Notes: generated from the sequence alone by a model not told the origin. Counted from the stretch's first letter, positions 1 through 8,534 are shown. The stretch is 48,055 nucleotides of DNA from an uncultured beta proteobacterium (GCA_903876715.1 CAIRBF010000153.1:1-48055); one strand, 5' to 3'. A program made the numbers and translations.

Positions 1-132
1 CTGCGCGACAACGCCACCTTCCTGGCGCTCGTGCAGTGGGTCGTGTTCCCGCTCGTGGCCGCTGCCGGCCTCGCGCTGTGGCTGGGCCCGCGCATGGCAC
101 GGCGCGGCGCCAGCCGAGATTCAACGCACTGA
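1..132 (+). CDS. C-terminal end of an unidentified membrane protein (partial)
   Basis: An open frame enters from the left edge and ends at the TGA at 130-132, giving 43 residues. Residues 7 to 29 form one hydrophobic stretch (FLALVQWVVFPLVAAAGLAL), followed by a basic tail with RMARRGASR. This is the pattern of a last transmembrane helix with a cytoplasmic positively charged end. Too little remains to name a family; a transporter or other polytopic membrane protein is most likely. Codon use matches the neighbouring genes. Confidence 0.6.
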   Translation: MRDNATFLALVQWVVFPLVAAAGLALWLGPRMARRGASRDSTH

Positions 133-231
133 GTTGCCGGCATGGCGCCCGCAAGGAGGCTTGCGTGCGCCTGCCGAGACCGTGCGATGCTTGGGCCCTG
201 GCGCGCTGACCGGCGCCGCAGCGGAGTCGCC

Positions 232-1155
232 ATGGATCCCATCGCCTTCCAGCGCACCCCCGACGCCTGCTTCGAGGGGCTGCCCGGCCACCCCTGGGCG
301 CCGCGCTACCTGAGTGACCTGCCGGCCCTGCGCGGCCTGCGTCTGAACCACCTGGACGAAGGGCCGCGTGACGCGCCGGTGACTTGGCTGTGCCTGCACG
401 GCAACCCGACCTGGAGCTATGTGTACCGGCGCATGATCCCGGTGTTCCTGGCCGCCGGGCACCGGGTGGTGGCGCCCGACCTGCCCGGCTTCGGGCGCAG
501 CGACAAGCCCGTCGACGTCGCCCAGCACAGCTTCGGCTGGCACCGGCAGGTGCTGCTGGAGTTCGTGCAGCGCCTGGACCTGCAGCGCGTGCGCCTCGTG
601 GTGCAGGACTGGGGCGGGTTGCTCGGCCTGACGCTGCCGATGGAGTCGCCGGGGCGCTATCAGGGCCTGCTGGTGATGAACACCTTCCTCGCGACGGCCG
701 AGGAGCCGCTGCCCGAGGGCTTCAGGCAGTGGCGCGCCATGTGCCGCAGCCGGCCCGACTTCGGCATTGGCCGGCTGCTGGCGCGCGGCAACCCGCACCT
801 GACGCCCGCCGAGTGCGCCGCCTACGACGCGCCCTTTCCGGACCTCGGCTTGCGCGCAGCGACCCGCGCCTTCCCCGAGATGGTGCCCGAGCACCCGCAG
901 GCCGACGGCGTGGCCGTGTCGCGCGAGGCTGCGCGCTTCTGGTCCGAGGCCTGGACGGGCCGCTCGATGATGGCCGTGGGCCTGCAGGACCCCGTCTTCT
1001 CGCCTGGGGCCATGGAGGCGCTGCGCGGGCGCATCCGTGGCTGCCCGCCGCCCATGGAGATGGCCGAGGCCGGGCATTTCGTGCAGGAGCACGGCGAGGC
1101 CATTGCGGTGGAGGCGGTGCGGCGGCTGGCCGCATACCCTGCGCGGGATCGCTGA
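232..1155 (+). CDS. Haloalkane dehalogenase (alpha/beta hydrolase, HLD-I type)
   Basis: Hydrolyses a carbon-halogen bond in haloalkanes to give an alcohol and halide; cytoplasmic. The 307-residue protein has the family layout: oxyanion-loop HGNPTWSY at about 56-63, nucleophile Asp126 in VVQDWGG with the halide-binding Trp127 directly after it, acid Asp253 in GLQDP, and catalytic His282 in AGHFVQEHG. The opening FEGLPGHPWAPRYL and the LDEGP segment are typical of the HLD-I (DhlA/DhmA-like) branch. The frame is open from 142, but homology begins at the ATG at 232, so that start was chosen; no clear Shine-Dalgarno sequence precedes it. It stands alone between the partial membrane gene and a long gene-free stretch. 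Dehalogenase activity is inferred; a related hydrolase with another substrate cannot be excluded. Confidence 0.78.
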   Translation: MDPIAFQRTPDACFEGLPGHPWAPRYLSDLPALRGLRLNHLDEGPRDAPVTWLCLHGNPTWSYVYRRMIPVFLAAGHRVVAPDLPGFGRSDKPVDVAQHSFGWHRQVLLEFVQRLDLQRVRLVVQDWGGLLGLTLPMESPGRYQGLLVMNTFLATAEEPLPEGFRQWRAMCRSRPDFGIGRLLARGNPHLTPAECAAYDAPFPDLGLRAATRAFPEMVPEHPQADGVAVSREAARFWSEAWTGRSMMAVGLQDPVFSPGAMEALRGRIRGCPPPMEMAEAGHFVQEHGEAIAVEAVRRLAAYPARDR

Positions 1156-1539
1156 GGCAGGACGCCCGAACCATGGCGGCCCCTGGCGCAGACCCTGGGC
1201 CGGGGCCGAGCGGGTGGGGCGGGTGGGGCGTTGAATGTGGTGCGCTGAACCGAATTGCGGTATTCTGAAATTCATGCTGGTTGCGGTAGGCTCTCCCTGG
1301 TCGATGAGGGGGTCAGCCGTGCACACGGTGCTCGATCGGGTGTGCGAGCAGTGTCCTGTCAGGAGCCTGGAGTCCGGCAGGACGTCGATCCGAAGTCCGA
1401 TTCATCGCATCTCCTCGCGTCACACACAGCAATGTGGACCCTCGAGCCAGCCGAGCGTCCGCTCCACGGCGGAGCCTGCCGGGCCACACGCCGGCCCGCC
1501 ATCAGTCCCGCCCCCACAACCTGATCCCCAGGATCCGCC
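1156..1539. other. Gene-free stretch upstream of the Bug gene
   Basis: These 384 bases contain only short shadow frames without family signatures. A relatively AT-rich patch lies at about 1248-1275 (GAATTGCGGTATTCTGAAATTC), which could hold a promoter or operator for the downstream Bug-M81 pair. No convincing -35/-10 pair with normal spacing was found, and no RNA gene or hairpin terminator was seen. Confidence 0.4.
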
Positions 1540-2562
1540 ATGCCCAAGTCTGTTTCTCCCAGCCGTCGTGCGTTTGTCGGTGCCATGCTCGGCACGCCCC
1601 TGGCCGTGCCCTTGCTGGGAGCTTCGGGTGTGGCTCACGCGCAATCGGTCACGTTCGCGCCGCCGGTCACGCTGCTCGTTCCGTACCCCGCTGGAGGGCC
1701 GAGCGATCTGGTGGCGCGCACGCTGACCGCTCCGCTTGCCAAGGAACTGGCGGTCGACGTCATCGTCGACAACATCGCCGGCGCCTCGGGCGCCATTGCC
1801 GTGCAGAAAGTGCTCAGTTCACCTGCCGACGGACGTTTGATCTATCAGGGCTCGCAAAGTGAGCTGATCATCCCGCCGCTGACGATGCGCAGCATCAAGT
1901 ACAAGCCTTCCGACCTCGAGATCATCCATCCCACCACGATCACGCCCATGCTGCTGGTGGTGCGCAACGGCCTGCCTGTGAAGAGCCTGCAGGAGTTCAT
2001 TGCCTTGGCGAGGCAGCGCAGCTCCAGCCAACCCTTGTCTTACGGCAGTTCCGGGGTCGGCTCGCTCTACCATCTGGTTCCGGAGGGCATGGCCAAGCAG
2101 GCCAATGCGCGCTTCACCCACATCCCCTACAAGGGCGCGGTGCAACTGGTGCAGGACCTGGTGGGTGACCGGGTCGATTTCGCCGTGATGGCGTTCACCG
2201 GCACGGTGCTGCAGAACCTCAACGCCGGCCAGTACCGCGCCATTGCCAACATGTCGCGCTACAAGCCCAAGGACCTGGCCCAGTTGCCCAGCATCGCCGA
2301 CGCCGAGGCCTTTGCGAACATCGATTTCTCGACCAACTCGGGGTACTTCGTGCGTCGTGGCACGCCCCTGGCGATCAAGGAGGCGCTCAATCGCGCCCTC
2401 GGCGCCGCGCTCAACGCGCCGGTGGTGGTCGAAAGACTCGAGAACGATGGCCGGCGCCTTCAGCGTGGCCTGACCCTGGCCCAGTCGGAAGCGTTCTACG
2501 CCGGTGAGATCGCCAAGTACGAGAGGATCATCGCGCAGGCGAATTTCCAGCCGCTCGACTGA
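1540..2562 (+). CDS. Bug/TctC-family periplasmic solute-binding protein
   Basis: A 340-residue periplasmic receptor of the Bug family, which bind small carboxylates or aromatic acids and in some cases feed a TctAB-type tripartite carrier. The N-terminus PSRRAFVGAMLG followed by a hydrophobic stretch and the AHAQS cleavage region looks like a twin-arginine export signal. The ligand-pocket hallmarks are present: VPYPAGGPSDLVAR near residues 49-62, IVDNIAGASGAIA near 75-87, and FTHIPYKGAVQLVQDL in the middle. There is no TctA or TctB gene in the window, so the membrane partner, if any, is elsewhere, which is usual for this expanded family. It ends 13 bases before the M81 peptidase gene, suggesting one transcript. 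Confidence 0.88.
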   Translation: MPKSVSPSRRAFVGAMLGTPLAVPLLGASGVAHAQSVTFAPPVTLLVPYPAGGPSDLVARTLTAPLAKELAVDVIVDNIAGASGAIAVQKVLSSPADGRLIYQGSQSELIIPPLTMRSIKYKPSDLEIIHPTTITPMLLVVRNGLPVKSLQEFIALARQRSSSQPLSYGSSGVGSLYHLVPEGMAKQANARFTHIPYKGAVQLVQDLVGDRVDFAVMAFTGTVLQNLNAGQYRAIANMSRYKPKDLAQLPSIADAEAFANIDFSTNSGYFVRRGTPLAIKEALNRALGAALNAPVVVERLENDGRRLQRGLTLAQSEAFYAGEIAKYERIIAQANFQPLD

Positions 2563-2575
2563 GCACGGCCTCGGC

Positions 2576-4108
2576 ATGGCCCGCATCGCCGTCGGCGGCT
2601 TTCAGGAAGAGACCAACTCCTTCACGTCTCATCGGGCGGACTTCACGCATTTCGCGACCCACCGCGACCGGCCGCCCTTCGTGCGCGGCGACGCGGTGCT
2701 CGAGCAGCTGCGTGGCAACACCTTCGCGCTGTCCGGCTTCCTGTCGGCGGTGCGGCCCGAGGACTCGGTCGTGCCGCTGGTGTGGTCGAGCGGCGGCGCA
2801 GCCGGCCCGGTGACCGACGATGCCTTCGAGCGCATCGTGGGGGAGTTGTGCGGGCGGCTGTCCGCTGCGATGCCGGTCGAGGCGGTCTATCTCGACCTGC
2901 ACGGCGCGATGGTCAACACCATCTTCGATGATGCCGAGGGAGAACTGTTGCGGCGCGTGCGCGCCATCGTCGGCCCATCCGTACCGGTGGTGATCAGCCT
3001 TGACTACCACGCCAACCTGAGTCCGGCCATGGTCGCCTTGTGCGACGGGATGCTTGCGTACCAGACCTACCCGCATGTCGACCGTCCTGACACAGGCCGA
3101 CGCGCCGCGGCCGTCGTCCACGCGTTGCTCGAACGCGGCCGGCCGGCCGGGCGCGCCGTGCGCCACGCCTCATTTCTGCTCCCGGTCGATTTTCAGTGCA
3201 CGCTGGTCGAGCCCAGCCGCAGTGTGGTGGGCTGGCAACCGGGCGGGCCAGCGGCAGCGCAGGTGGTGAGCATGGCTTATGCCGCCGGCTTCCCGGCCGC
3301 AGACACGGTCTGGTGCGGCCCGGCGGTGGCCGTGCACGCCTGGACGCAGGAGGCCGCCGACGAACTGGCTGACGCCTGGATCGCTGAGATCGAAGCGCGC
3401 GAGGCGGCCTTCGCGATCCCTCTGTACCCGGCGGCCGACGGCGTGGCTGAAGCCCTGCGGCTGTCAGCGGGCCGCAGCCGTCCGGTGGTGCTGGCCGACA
3501 CGCGCGACAACCCGGGGGCCGGGGGCCGCGGCGACACGACCGGGGTGCTGGTTGAGTTGCTGGAGGCGCGAGCCGGGCCGGCGCTCGTGGGATTGTTGTG
3601 TGATCCCCTTGCCGCAGCGGCAGCGACTGCTGCAGGCGTGGGCGCTGAAGTCGATCTGGCGCTTGGCGGACGCCACGGACCGGCCGGCGTGGCACCAGTG
3701 CAGGCATGCTTTTCGGTCCGCGCGCTGGCCGACGGGCCTTTCACCATGACAGGCCAGGTCACCGGCGGCGCCGTGGCCGATCTCGGGCCGATGGCGGTGT
3801 TGCGCAGTGGTGAGGTCGACGTTGTCGTGGTGTCCAAGAACGTGCAGGCCTATGACCCCGCGCCGTTCGCCCGCCTGGGCCTCGACTGGACCACTTACCG
3901 CATCGTCGCCCTGAAGAGCTCGTGTCACTTCCGGGCCGACTTCGAGCCAGGAGCCGCTGCGGTGCTCAGCGTTCTGGCACCGGGTGCCTACGACCCGGAT
4001 CCGCGACATCTTCCGTACCGTCTGCTGCGGCCGAGCGTGCGGCGCCTGCCTGGACAGGTCGGCCAGCCGGCGCCCGATCCATCGGAAGGCGACAGTCCGG
4101 TCGCGTAG
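2576..4108 (+). CDS. M81-family metallopeptidase (MlrC-like)
   Basis: The 510-residue protein matches the M81 family, named after MlrC of microcystin breakdown; the natural substrates of most members are unknown. It starts with MARIAVGGFQEETNSF, the usual opening. Metal-site motifs are visible: VYLDLHGAMV at about residues 105-114 and ISLDYHANLSP at about 141-151, followed by the YQTYPHVDRPDTG segment. The MlrC C-terminal domain carries ADTRDNPGAGGRGDTT at about 304-319 and ends with the VVVSKNVQAYDP and LKSSCHFRADFEPGA regions. The frame is open earlier, but the ATG at 2576, 13 bases after the Bug gene, fits the family start. Pairing of an M81 gene with a Bug receptor suggests uptake and cleavage of an imported amide or peptide-like compound; this is inference. 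Confidence 0.88.
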   Translation: MARIAVGGFQEETNSFTSHRADFTHFATHRDRPPFVRGDAVLEQLRGNTFALSGFLSAVRPEDSVVPLVWSSGGAAGPVTDDAFERIVGELCGRLSAAMPVEAVYLDLHGAMVNTIFDDAEGELLRRVRAIVGPSVPVVISLDYHANLSPAMVALCDGMLAYQTYPHVDRPDTGRRAAAVVHALLERGRPAGRAVRHASFLLPVDFQCTLVEPSRSVVGWQPGGPAAAQVVSMAYAAGFPAADTVWCGPAVAVHAWTQEAADELADAWIAEIEAREAAFAIPLYPAADGVAEALRLSAGRSRPVVLADTRDNPGAGGRGDTTGVLVELLEARAGPALVGLLCDPLAAAAATAAGVGAEVDLALGGRHGPAGVAPVQACFSVRALADGPFTMTGQVTGGAVADLGPMAVLRSGEVDVVVVSKNVQAYDPAPFARLGLDWTTYRIVALKSSCHFRADFEPGAAAVLSVLAPGAYDPDPRHLPYRLLRPSVRRLPGQVGQPAPDPSEGDSPVA

Positions 4109-4109
4109 A

Positions 4110-4406
4110 TCAGCCGGCCGCCGGCGCGGCGTTCAGGCGTGCCGCCCAGAAGGTGGCACCCTCGGGACCATAGCGCTCGGAATGCGGGATGTGGCGTGCG
4201 AGCTCGAAGCGTTCGCCCGCCTGCAGATGCCGTGTCTGGCCGTCCACCGTGAGCCAGAACTCGCCGCGCACGACGAGGCCGCGCGCGTCGAAGGGGTGCT
4301 CGTGCAACGGCGTCTCGTGGCCAGGCGGCCATTCGCGCACGAGGACTTCACCGCAGCCCTGGCGCAGGGCCTCGTCGCGGAACTGATCGAAGGTCTGCGG
4401 GTTCAT
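4110..4406 (-). CDS. Small cupin-domain protein
   Basis: A 98-residue single-domain cupin. Metal-binding cupin motif 1 is recognisable as PGHETPLHEHPFDARGLVVRGE at about residues 28-49, and motif 2 is reduced to HLQAGERFELARHIPHSERYG. Such proteins act as small metal-dependent enzymes or ligand sensors; no reaction can be assigned. It lies three bases downstream of the Bug gene on the same strand, so both are probably co-transcribed. It runs convergent with the M81 gene, with a single base between the two stop codons. Confidence 0.75.
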   Translation of the reverse strand: MNPQTFDQFRDEALRQGCGEVLVREWPPGHETPLHEHPFDARGLVVRGEFWLTVDGQTRHLQAGERFELARHIPHSERYGPEGATFWAARLNAAPAAG

Positions 4407-4409
4407 GTC

Positions 4410-5435
4410 TCAGCCTTCCTTCTTGAAGCCGATGGCGCGCGCGGCCGCGGCGATCTGCTCGCGCTCGACCTTCAGGGCAGCGGCGAAATCCGAGGGCGAC
4501 ATCAGCACCGGGTCGATGCCGGTGGACTCGATCCGGTCCTTCGTGCCGCCCACCCGCGATGCGGCAGCGATCGAGCGCGAGATGTAGGCCACAAGCTCGG
4601 CTGGCAGGTTCGCCGGGCCGAACAGCCCGTACCAGGTCGTGATCGAGGCTGTCGGGTAGCCGAGCTCGTTCATCGTCGGCACTTCCGGCAGGCCGGCGAA
4701 GCGCGCTGCCGAGGTCACCGCCAGCGCGCGCAGCTTGCCCGCCTGGACGTGCTTGACGATCGCCGGCGGCGTGGACAGGGCGAACTGCACGCGCCCGGCC
4801 AGCAGGTCGATCACGGCCGGGCCGCTGCCCTTGTAGGGGATGTGCGTGACCTCGATGCCGGCGCCCTTGAGGAAGACTTCCATCGCCAGGTGGGTCAGGC
4901 CGCCGCTGCCGCCCGAGGCGTAGTTCATCACCCGCGGTTGGGCCTTGGCGCGCGCGATCATCTGCGCCACGTTCGAGACGTTGACGTCGGGGTGGGCCAG
5001 CAGCACGAGCGGGGTCGATGCCAGCAGCGAGATCGGCGTGAAGTCCTTGGTCGGCTCGAAGACGTACTTCTGCAGCAGCGTGGCGTCGATGAACTGCGAC
5101 ACGCTCATGAAGGACAGCGTGTAGCCGTCGGGCGCGGCGCCGGCCAGCGCGTCCAGCCCGAGCATGCCGGAAGCGCCAGAGCGGTTCTCGGGCACGACGG
5201 TCTGCTTCCAGGCCTCGCCGGCGATCTGCGCGAACAGGCGCGCCGAGACGTCGGTGCCGGCGCCGGGCGACGTGGGGATGATCCAGCGCACCGGCCGGGC
5301 GGGCCAGCCGCCGGGGCCGCTGGCCTGCGCCCAGGCCGGCATGCCGGCGGCGGCCAGGCCGCCCAGGGTCAGGCGCTGCAGAAGGTGCCTGCGGTCGAGC
5401 AGGCCGTCGGTTTGGGGGGGTCGGGTGGATCGCAT
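4410..5435 (-). CDS. Second Bug/TctC-family solute-binding protein
   Basis: A 341-residue Bug-family receptor. The N-terminus contains LDRRHLLQRLTLGGLAAAG and an AWAQAS cleavage region, resembling a Tat signal. Pocket motifs are IIPTSPGAGTDVSARL at about 52-67, VPENRSGASGMLGLDALA at about 81-98, and IEVTHIPYKGSGPAVIDLLAGRVQF in the middle. AGGAGT lies a suitable distance upstream of the ATG at 5435. It is divergent from the PEP mutase-family gene at 5547, and again no TctAB membrane genes are nearby. Its placement beside a putative carboxylate-degrading gene set suggests a dicarboxylate or substituted malate ligand, but the sequence alone does not show this. Confidence 0.88.
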   Translation of the reverse strand: MRSTRPPQTDGLLDRRHLLQRLTLGGLAAAGMPAWAQASGPGGWPARPVRWIIPTSPGAGTDVSARLFAQIAGEAWKQTVVPENRSGASGMLGLDALAGAAPDGYTLSFMSVSQFIDATLLQKYVFEPTKDFTPISLLASTPLVLLAHPDVNVSNVAQMIARAKAQPRVMNYASGGSGGLTHLAMEVFLKGAGIEVTHIPYKGSGPAVIDLLAGRVQFALSTPPAIVKHVQAGKLRALAVTSAARFAGLPEVPTMNELGYPTASITTWYGLFGPANLPAELVAYISRSIAAASRVGGTKDRIESTGIDPVLMSPSDFAAALKVEREQIAAAARAIGFKKEG

Positions 5436-5546
5436 CGGGGCACTCCTGGGGCAGTGGGTCCGGGCCGAGGAACGGAGCTCGGCTGCGCTTCATGATACGG
5501 TGCGGGCGTGGTGGCTCCCCGGCCACCGGCTGCGACGGATGCGACC

Positions 5547-6461
5547 ATGTCCCTGCCCGACCCCCGTGCCGCCCTGAGCGCTTTGCTGGCCGCCGGGCGC
5601 CTCGTTCGGCTGCCCTGCGCGTACGACGGCCTGTCGGCCCGGATCGCTCAGCAATGTGGCTTTCCGGCGGTGGCCTTCTCCGGCAACGCGGTCTCGGCCA
5701 GCCTGCTCGGGCTGCCCGACGTCGGCGTGCTCGGCGCCAGCGACAACATCGCGCATGCCGGACGCATCGCGCGCGGCTTGGACATCCCGATGATCTGCGA
5801 CGCCGACACCGGCTACGGCGGCGTGATGAACGTCACGCACACGGTGCGGGAGTTCGAGGCCGCGGGCGTGGCCGGCATCCACCTGGAGGACCAGGTCACG
5901 CCCAAGCGCTGCGGCCTGCTGCCGCAGGGCATCCCGGTGGTCGGGATGGACGAGCAGGTGCGCAAGATCCGCGCCGCTGTGCAGGCGCGGCGCGACCCAC
6001 GCTTCCTGATCATCGCCCGCACCGACGCGAAGTCCATGCACGGGCTGGAGGCCGCGGCGCGGCGCGCCCGTGCCTACGTCGAAGCGGGCGCCGACGCGGC
6101 GCTGGTCATGGGGGCCAACACCCCGGCCGAGCTGCGCCACGTGGCCGACGTCGTGCGCGCGCCGCTGGTGGCGGTGATCCAGGAGTCGCCTCCCACCTCG
6201 GCGCTGACCGACGCCGACCTCGAGGCCGCGGGCTGCGTCTTCGCGCTGCACGCGGGCGCGGCGCGCTACGCGGTGACGCGTGCGCTGCGCGAGGCCTTCG
6301 CGGCGCTGCGGCGGGATGGCCACACGGGCGCGGTGCGCGAGCGCATGGCCAGCTTCGAGGAGTACAACGCGGCGCTCGGACTCGAGGCCTGGCTCGAGCT
6401 CGAGAGTCGCCTGCTCGGCGACGCCCCCGCGCCGCGCGAAGGCGCGGGCGGCCCGGCCTGA
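5547..6461 (+). CDS. Isocitrate lyase/PEP mutase-superfamily enzyme
   Basis: A 304-residue TIM-barrel enzyme of the superfamily that includes PEP mutase, methylisocitrate lyase, 2,3-dimethylmalate lyase and oxaloacetate decarboxylase. Magnesium-binding residues appear in CDADTGYGG (Asp85, Asp87) and IHLEDQV (Glu114, Asp115). The active-site loop reads PKRCGL at 119-124, so the His following CG in many lyases is Leu here. That cautions against assigning any one known reaction. A GTG at 5508 is also in frame, but the ATG at 5547 gives the normal family N-terminus. It is followed 25 bases later by the LeuC-like gene, pointing to a joint pathway in which this enzyme would cleave or decarboxylate the product of the hydratase. 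Confidence 0.82.
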   Translation: MSLPDPRAALSALLAAGRLVRLPCAYDGLSARIAQQCGFPAVAFSGNAVSASLLGLPDVGVLGASDNIAHAGRIARGLDIPMICDADTGYGGVMNVTHTVREFEAAGVAGIHLEDQVTPKRCGLLPQGIPVVGMDEQVRKIRAAVQARRDPRFLIIARTDAKSMHGLEAAARRARAYVEAGADAALVMGANTPAELRHVADVVRAPLVAVIQESPPTSALTDADLEAAGCVFALHAGAARYAVTRALREAFAALRRDGHTGAVRERMASFEEYNAALGLEAWLELESRLLGDAPAPREGAGGPA

Positions 6462-6486
6462 ACCCAGGGCCTGGAAGGAGATCCGT

Positions 6487-7941
6487 TTGGAAGCCACAGC
6501 GAACCCCGGCGCGGGTGCTCCCGCCGAAGGCCGGCCCCGGCCCCGGACCCTGTTCGACAAGCTCTGGGACGCCCACCTCGTCGGCCGCCGCGCCGACGGC
6601 CGCGAGCTGCTCTACGTGGACCGCCACGTCGTGCACGAGCTGCACGCGCCGCACGCCTTCGCCGCGCTCGAGCGCAGCGCGCGGCCGGTGCGCCGGCCCG
6701 ACCGCACCGTGGTCGTGCAGGACCACACCGTGCCCACCCGGCCCGGGCTGGCGCTGCGCTCGGACAACATCGTCGCCACCGAGGCCGCGGCCGCGCGCCT
6801 GGGCGTGCCCGTCGTGGCCACCGACGACGAGCGCCACGGCATCAGCCACGTCGTCTCGGCCGAGCGCGGCTGGGCCCTGCCCGGCGCCACGCTGGCCTGC
6901 CCCGACAGCCACGCCTCGACGGTCGGCGCGCTCGGCTGCCTGGCCTTCGGCTGCGGCACCTCGGAGCTGGTGCATGTGCTGGCCACGCAGACGCTGGCGC
7001 TGACGCGGCCGAAGTCGATGCGCGTGCGCCTGGAGGGCCGGCCCGGGCCGGGGGTCGGCGCCAAGGACCTGGCGCTGCACCTGATCCGGCAGCTGGGCGT
7101 GGCCGCCGGGCGCGGTCACGTGGTCGAGTACACCGGCGCAGCCGTGCGGGCGCTGGACCTCGAGGGCCGGATGACGCTGTGCAACCTGAGCATCGAGTGG
7201 GGCGCGCGCTCGGCGCTGATCGAGCCCGACGCGCAGACGCTGGCCTGGCTGCAGGCCCATGCCGAACCGCCAGCCGGCCGGCGCTGGGACGAACTCGCCG
7301 CCGGCTGGGCCGGCCTGCGCAGCGACGACAGCGCCGTCTTCGACGCCGAACACCTCGTGGACTGCGAGGGCCTCGCGCCGCAAATCACCTGGGGTACCGA
7401 TCCGTCGCAGACCCTGGGCATCGACGAGCCAGTGCCCGACCCTGGCGACGACGCCACGCCCGGCGCCGCGCGGCTGCGCCGGGCGCTCGACTACATGGGC
7501 CTGGAGCCCGGGCGGCCACTGCGGGGCCTGCCGGTGCAGCGGGTGTTCATCGGTTCCTGCGCCAACGCCCGGCTCACGGACCTGCGCGCGGCCGCGGCGC
7601 TGGTGCGCGGCCGGCGCGTGGCGCCGGGCGTGCAGGCGCTGGTCGTGCCTGGCTCCAACACCGTCAAGCGCCTGGCCGAGCGCGAGGGCCTGGACCGCGT
7701 CTTCACCGACGCCGGCTTCGAGTGGCACCGCTCGGGCTGCTCGATGTGCGCCGGCGCCAATGGCGAGACTGCGGCCGCGGGCGAGCGCTGCCTGTCGACG
7801 ACGAACCGCAACTTCGAGAACCGCCAGGGCCGCGGCGTGCGCACCCACCTCGTCGGCCCGGCGATGGCCGCCGCGGCCGCGCTGGCCGGCTGCATCGTCG
7901 ACGTGCACGGGCTGGCGCCCGTCGGCGGAGGCGCGGCATGA
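6487..7941 (+). CDS. leuC: LeuC-like 3-isopropylmalate dehydratase large subunit (aconitase family)
   Basis: The 484-residue protein aligns by eye along the whole of LeuC: LFDKLWDAH, LLYVDRHVVHEL, the [4Fe-4S] ligands Cys358 in FIGSCANAR and Cys418/Cys421 in SGCSMC, and the closing QGRGVRTHLV...AMAAAAA. The start is TTG at 6487, preceded by GGAAGGAG at good spacing; upstream frame has no homology. Several active-site segments differ from classical LeuC, for example CPDSHASTVGA for the usual CGDSHTATHGA and SCANAR for SCTNSR. The gene has no leuB beside it. This suggests a paralogue that hydrates another substituted maleate or itaconate-type acid rather than the leucine enzyme. It overlaps leuD by four bases, and the two subunits form a heteromer. 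Confidence 0.85.
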   Translation: MEATANPGAGAPAEGRPRPRTLFDKLWDAHLVGRRADGRELLYVDRHVVHELHAPHAFAALERSARPVRRPDRTVVVQDHTVPTRPGLALRSDNIVATEAAAARLGVPVVATDDERHGISHVVSAERGWALPGATLACPDSHASTVGALGCLAFGCGTSELVHVLATQTLALTRPKSMRVRLEGRPGPGVGAKDLALHLIRQLGVAAGRGHVVEYTGAAVRALDLEGRMTLCNLSIEWGARSALIEPDAQTLAWLQAHAEPPAGRRWDELAAGWAGLRSDDSAVFDAEHLVDCEGLAPQITWGTDPSQTLGIDEPVPDPGDDATPGAARLRRALDYMGLEPGRPLRGLPVQRVFIGSCANARLTDLRAAAALVRGRRVAPGVQALVVPGSNTVKRLAEREGLDRVFTDAGFEWHRSGCSMCAGANGETAAAGERCLSTTNRNFENRQGRGVRTHLVGPAMAAAAALAGCIVDVHGLAPVGGGAA

Positions 7942-8534
7942 AGCCCTTCAGCACCGTCACGGGCGCGGCGGCGCCGCTGCCGCTGGACGACGTCGACACC
8001 GACCAGATCATCCCCTCGGCCTGGCTGAAGAGCCTGGACGCCGATCTGGCGCAGGGTTGCCTGGCCTACATGCGCCGCCGCCCCGATGGCACCCGCGTCG
8101 AGGACTTCGTGCTCGAGCGCCCGGCCTTCGCCGCCGCGCCCATCCTCGTGACCGGGCTCAACTTCGGCTGCGGCAGTTCGCGCGAACACGCGGTCTGGGC
8201 GCTTCAGGCCTTCGGCATCCGCTGCGTCATCGGCCACCGGCCGGCGGAGTTCTTCGTCGAGAACGCGCTGCGCAACGGCCTGCTGGCGCTGGACCTGCCG
8301 CTGCCGGCGCTGCGCGAAGTGACGGCGGCGGCCGAGCACGTCGACGGGGCCGAGCCCTTTACCGTGGACCTGCAGGCCTGCGAGATCAGTGGCCCGGCCG
8401 GGTTGCGCATCCGCTTCGCCATCGACCCCGGCGCCCGCACTGCGCTGCTCGAGGGCCTGGACGACGTCGGCCTGACGCTCAGGCACCTGGACCTGATCGA
8501 GGCCTGGGAGCAAGGACGGGCACCGCCGCCTTGA
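7938..8534 (+). CDS. leuD: LeuD-like 3-isopropylmalate dehydratase small subunit
   Basis: A 198-residue swivel-domain subunit partnering the LeuC-like protein. LDDVDTDQIIPSAWL near residues 16-30 and the phosphate/carboxylate loop NFGCGSSREHAVWAL are diagnostic. After that loop, classical LeuD has a FADIF..N..N segment; here it reads RPAEFFVENALRNGLLAL, and the stretch after TDQIIP is also divergent. This is consistent with a non-leucine substrate. The ATG overlaps the leuC stop as ATGA, so translation is coupled. The downstream SDR gene follows after 126 bases and may have its own promoter. Confidence 0.85.
   Translation: MKPFSTVTGAAAPLPLDDVDTDQIIPSAWLKSLDADLAQGCLAYMRRRPDGTRVEDFVLERPAFAAAPILVTGLNFGCGSSREHAVWALQAFGIRCVIGHRPAEFFVENALRNGLLALDLPLPALREVTAAAEHVDGAEPFTVDLQACEISGPAGLRIRFAIDPGARTALLEGLDDVGLTLRHLDLIEAWEQGRAPPP

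Noticed and set aside
121..1326. Long minus-strand frame of 401 codons opposite the dehalogenase gene
   Set aside because: It is the mirror of a high-GC gene: low-complexity Arg/Ala/His/Gln composition, no family motif, while the plus strand has an intact catalytic set.
6487..8534. Leucine biosynthesis operon
   Set aside because: No leuA or leuB is adjacent, active-site segments diverge from LeuCD, and the upstream partner is a lyase-family gene; kept as LeuCD-like instead.
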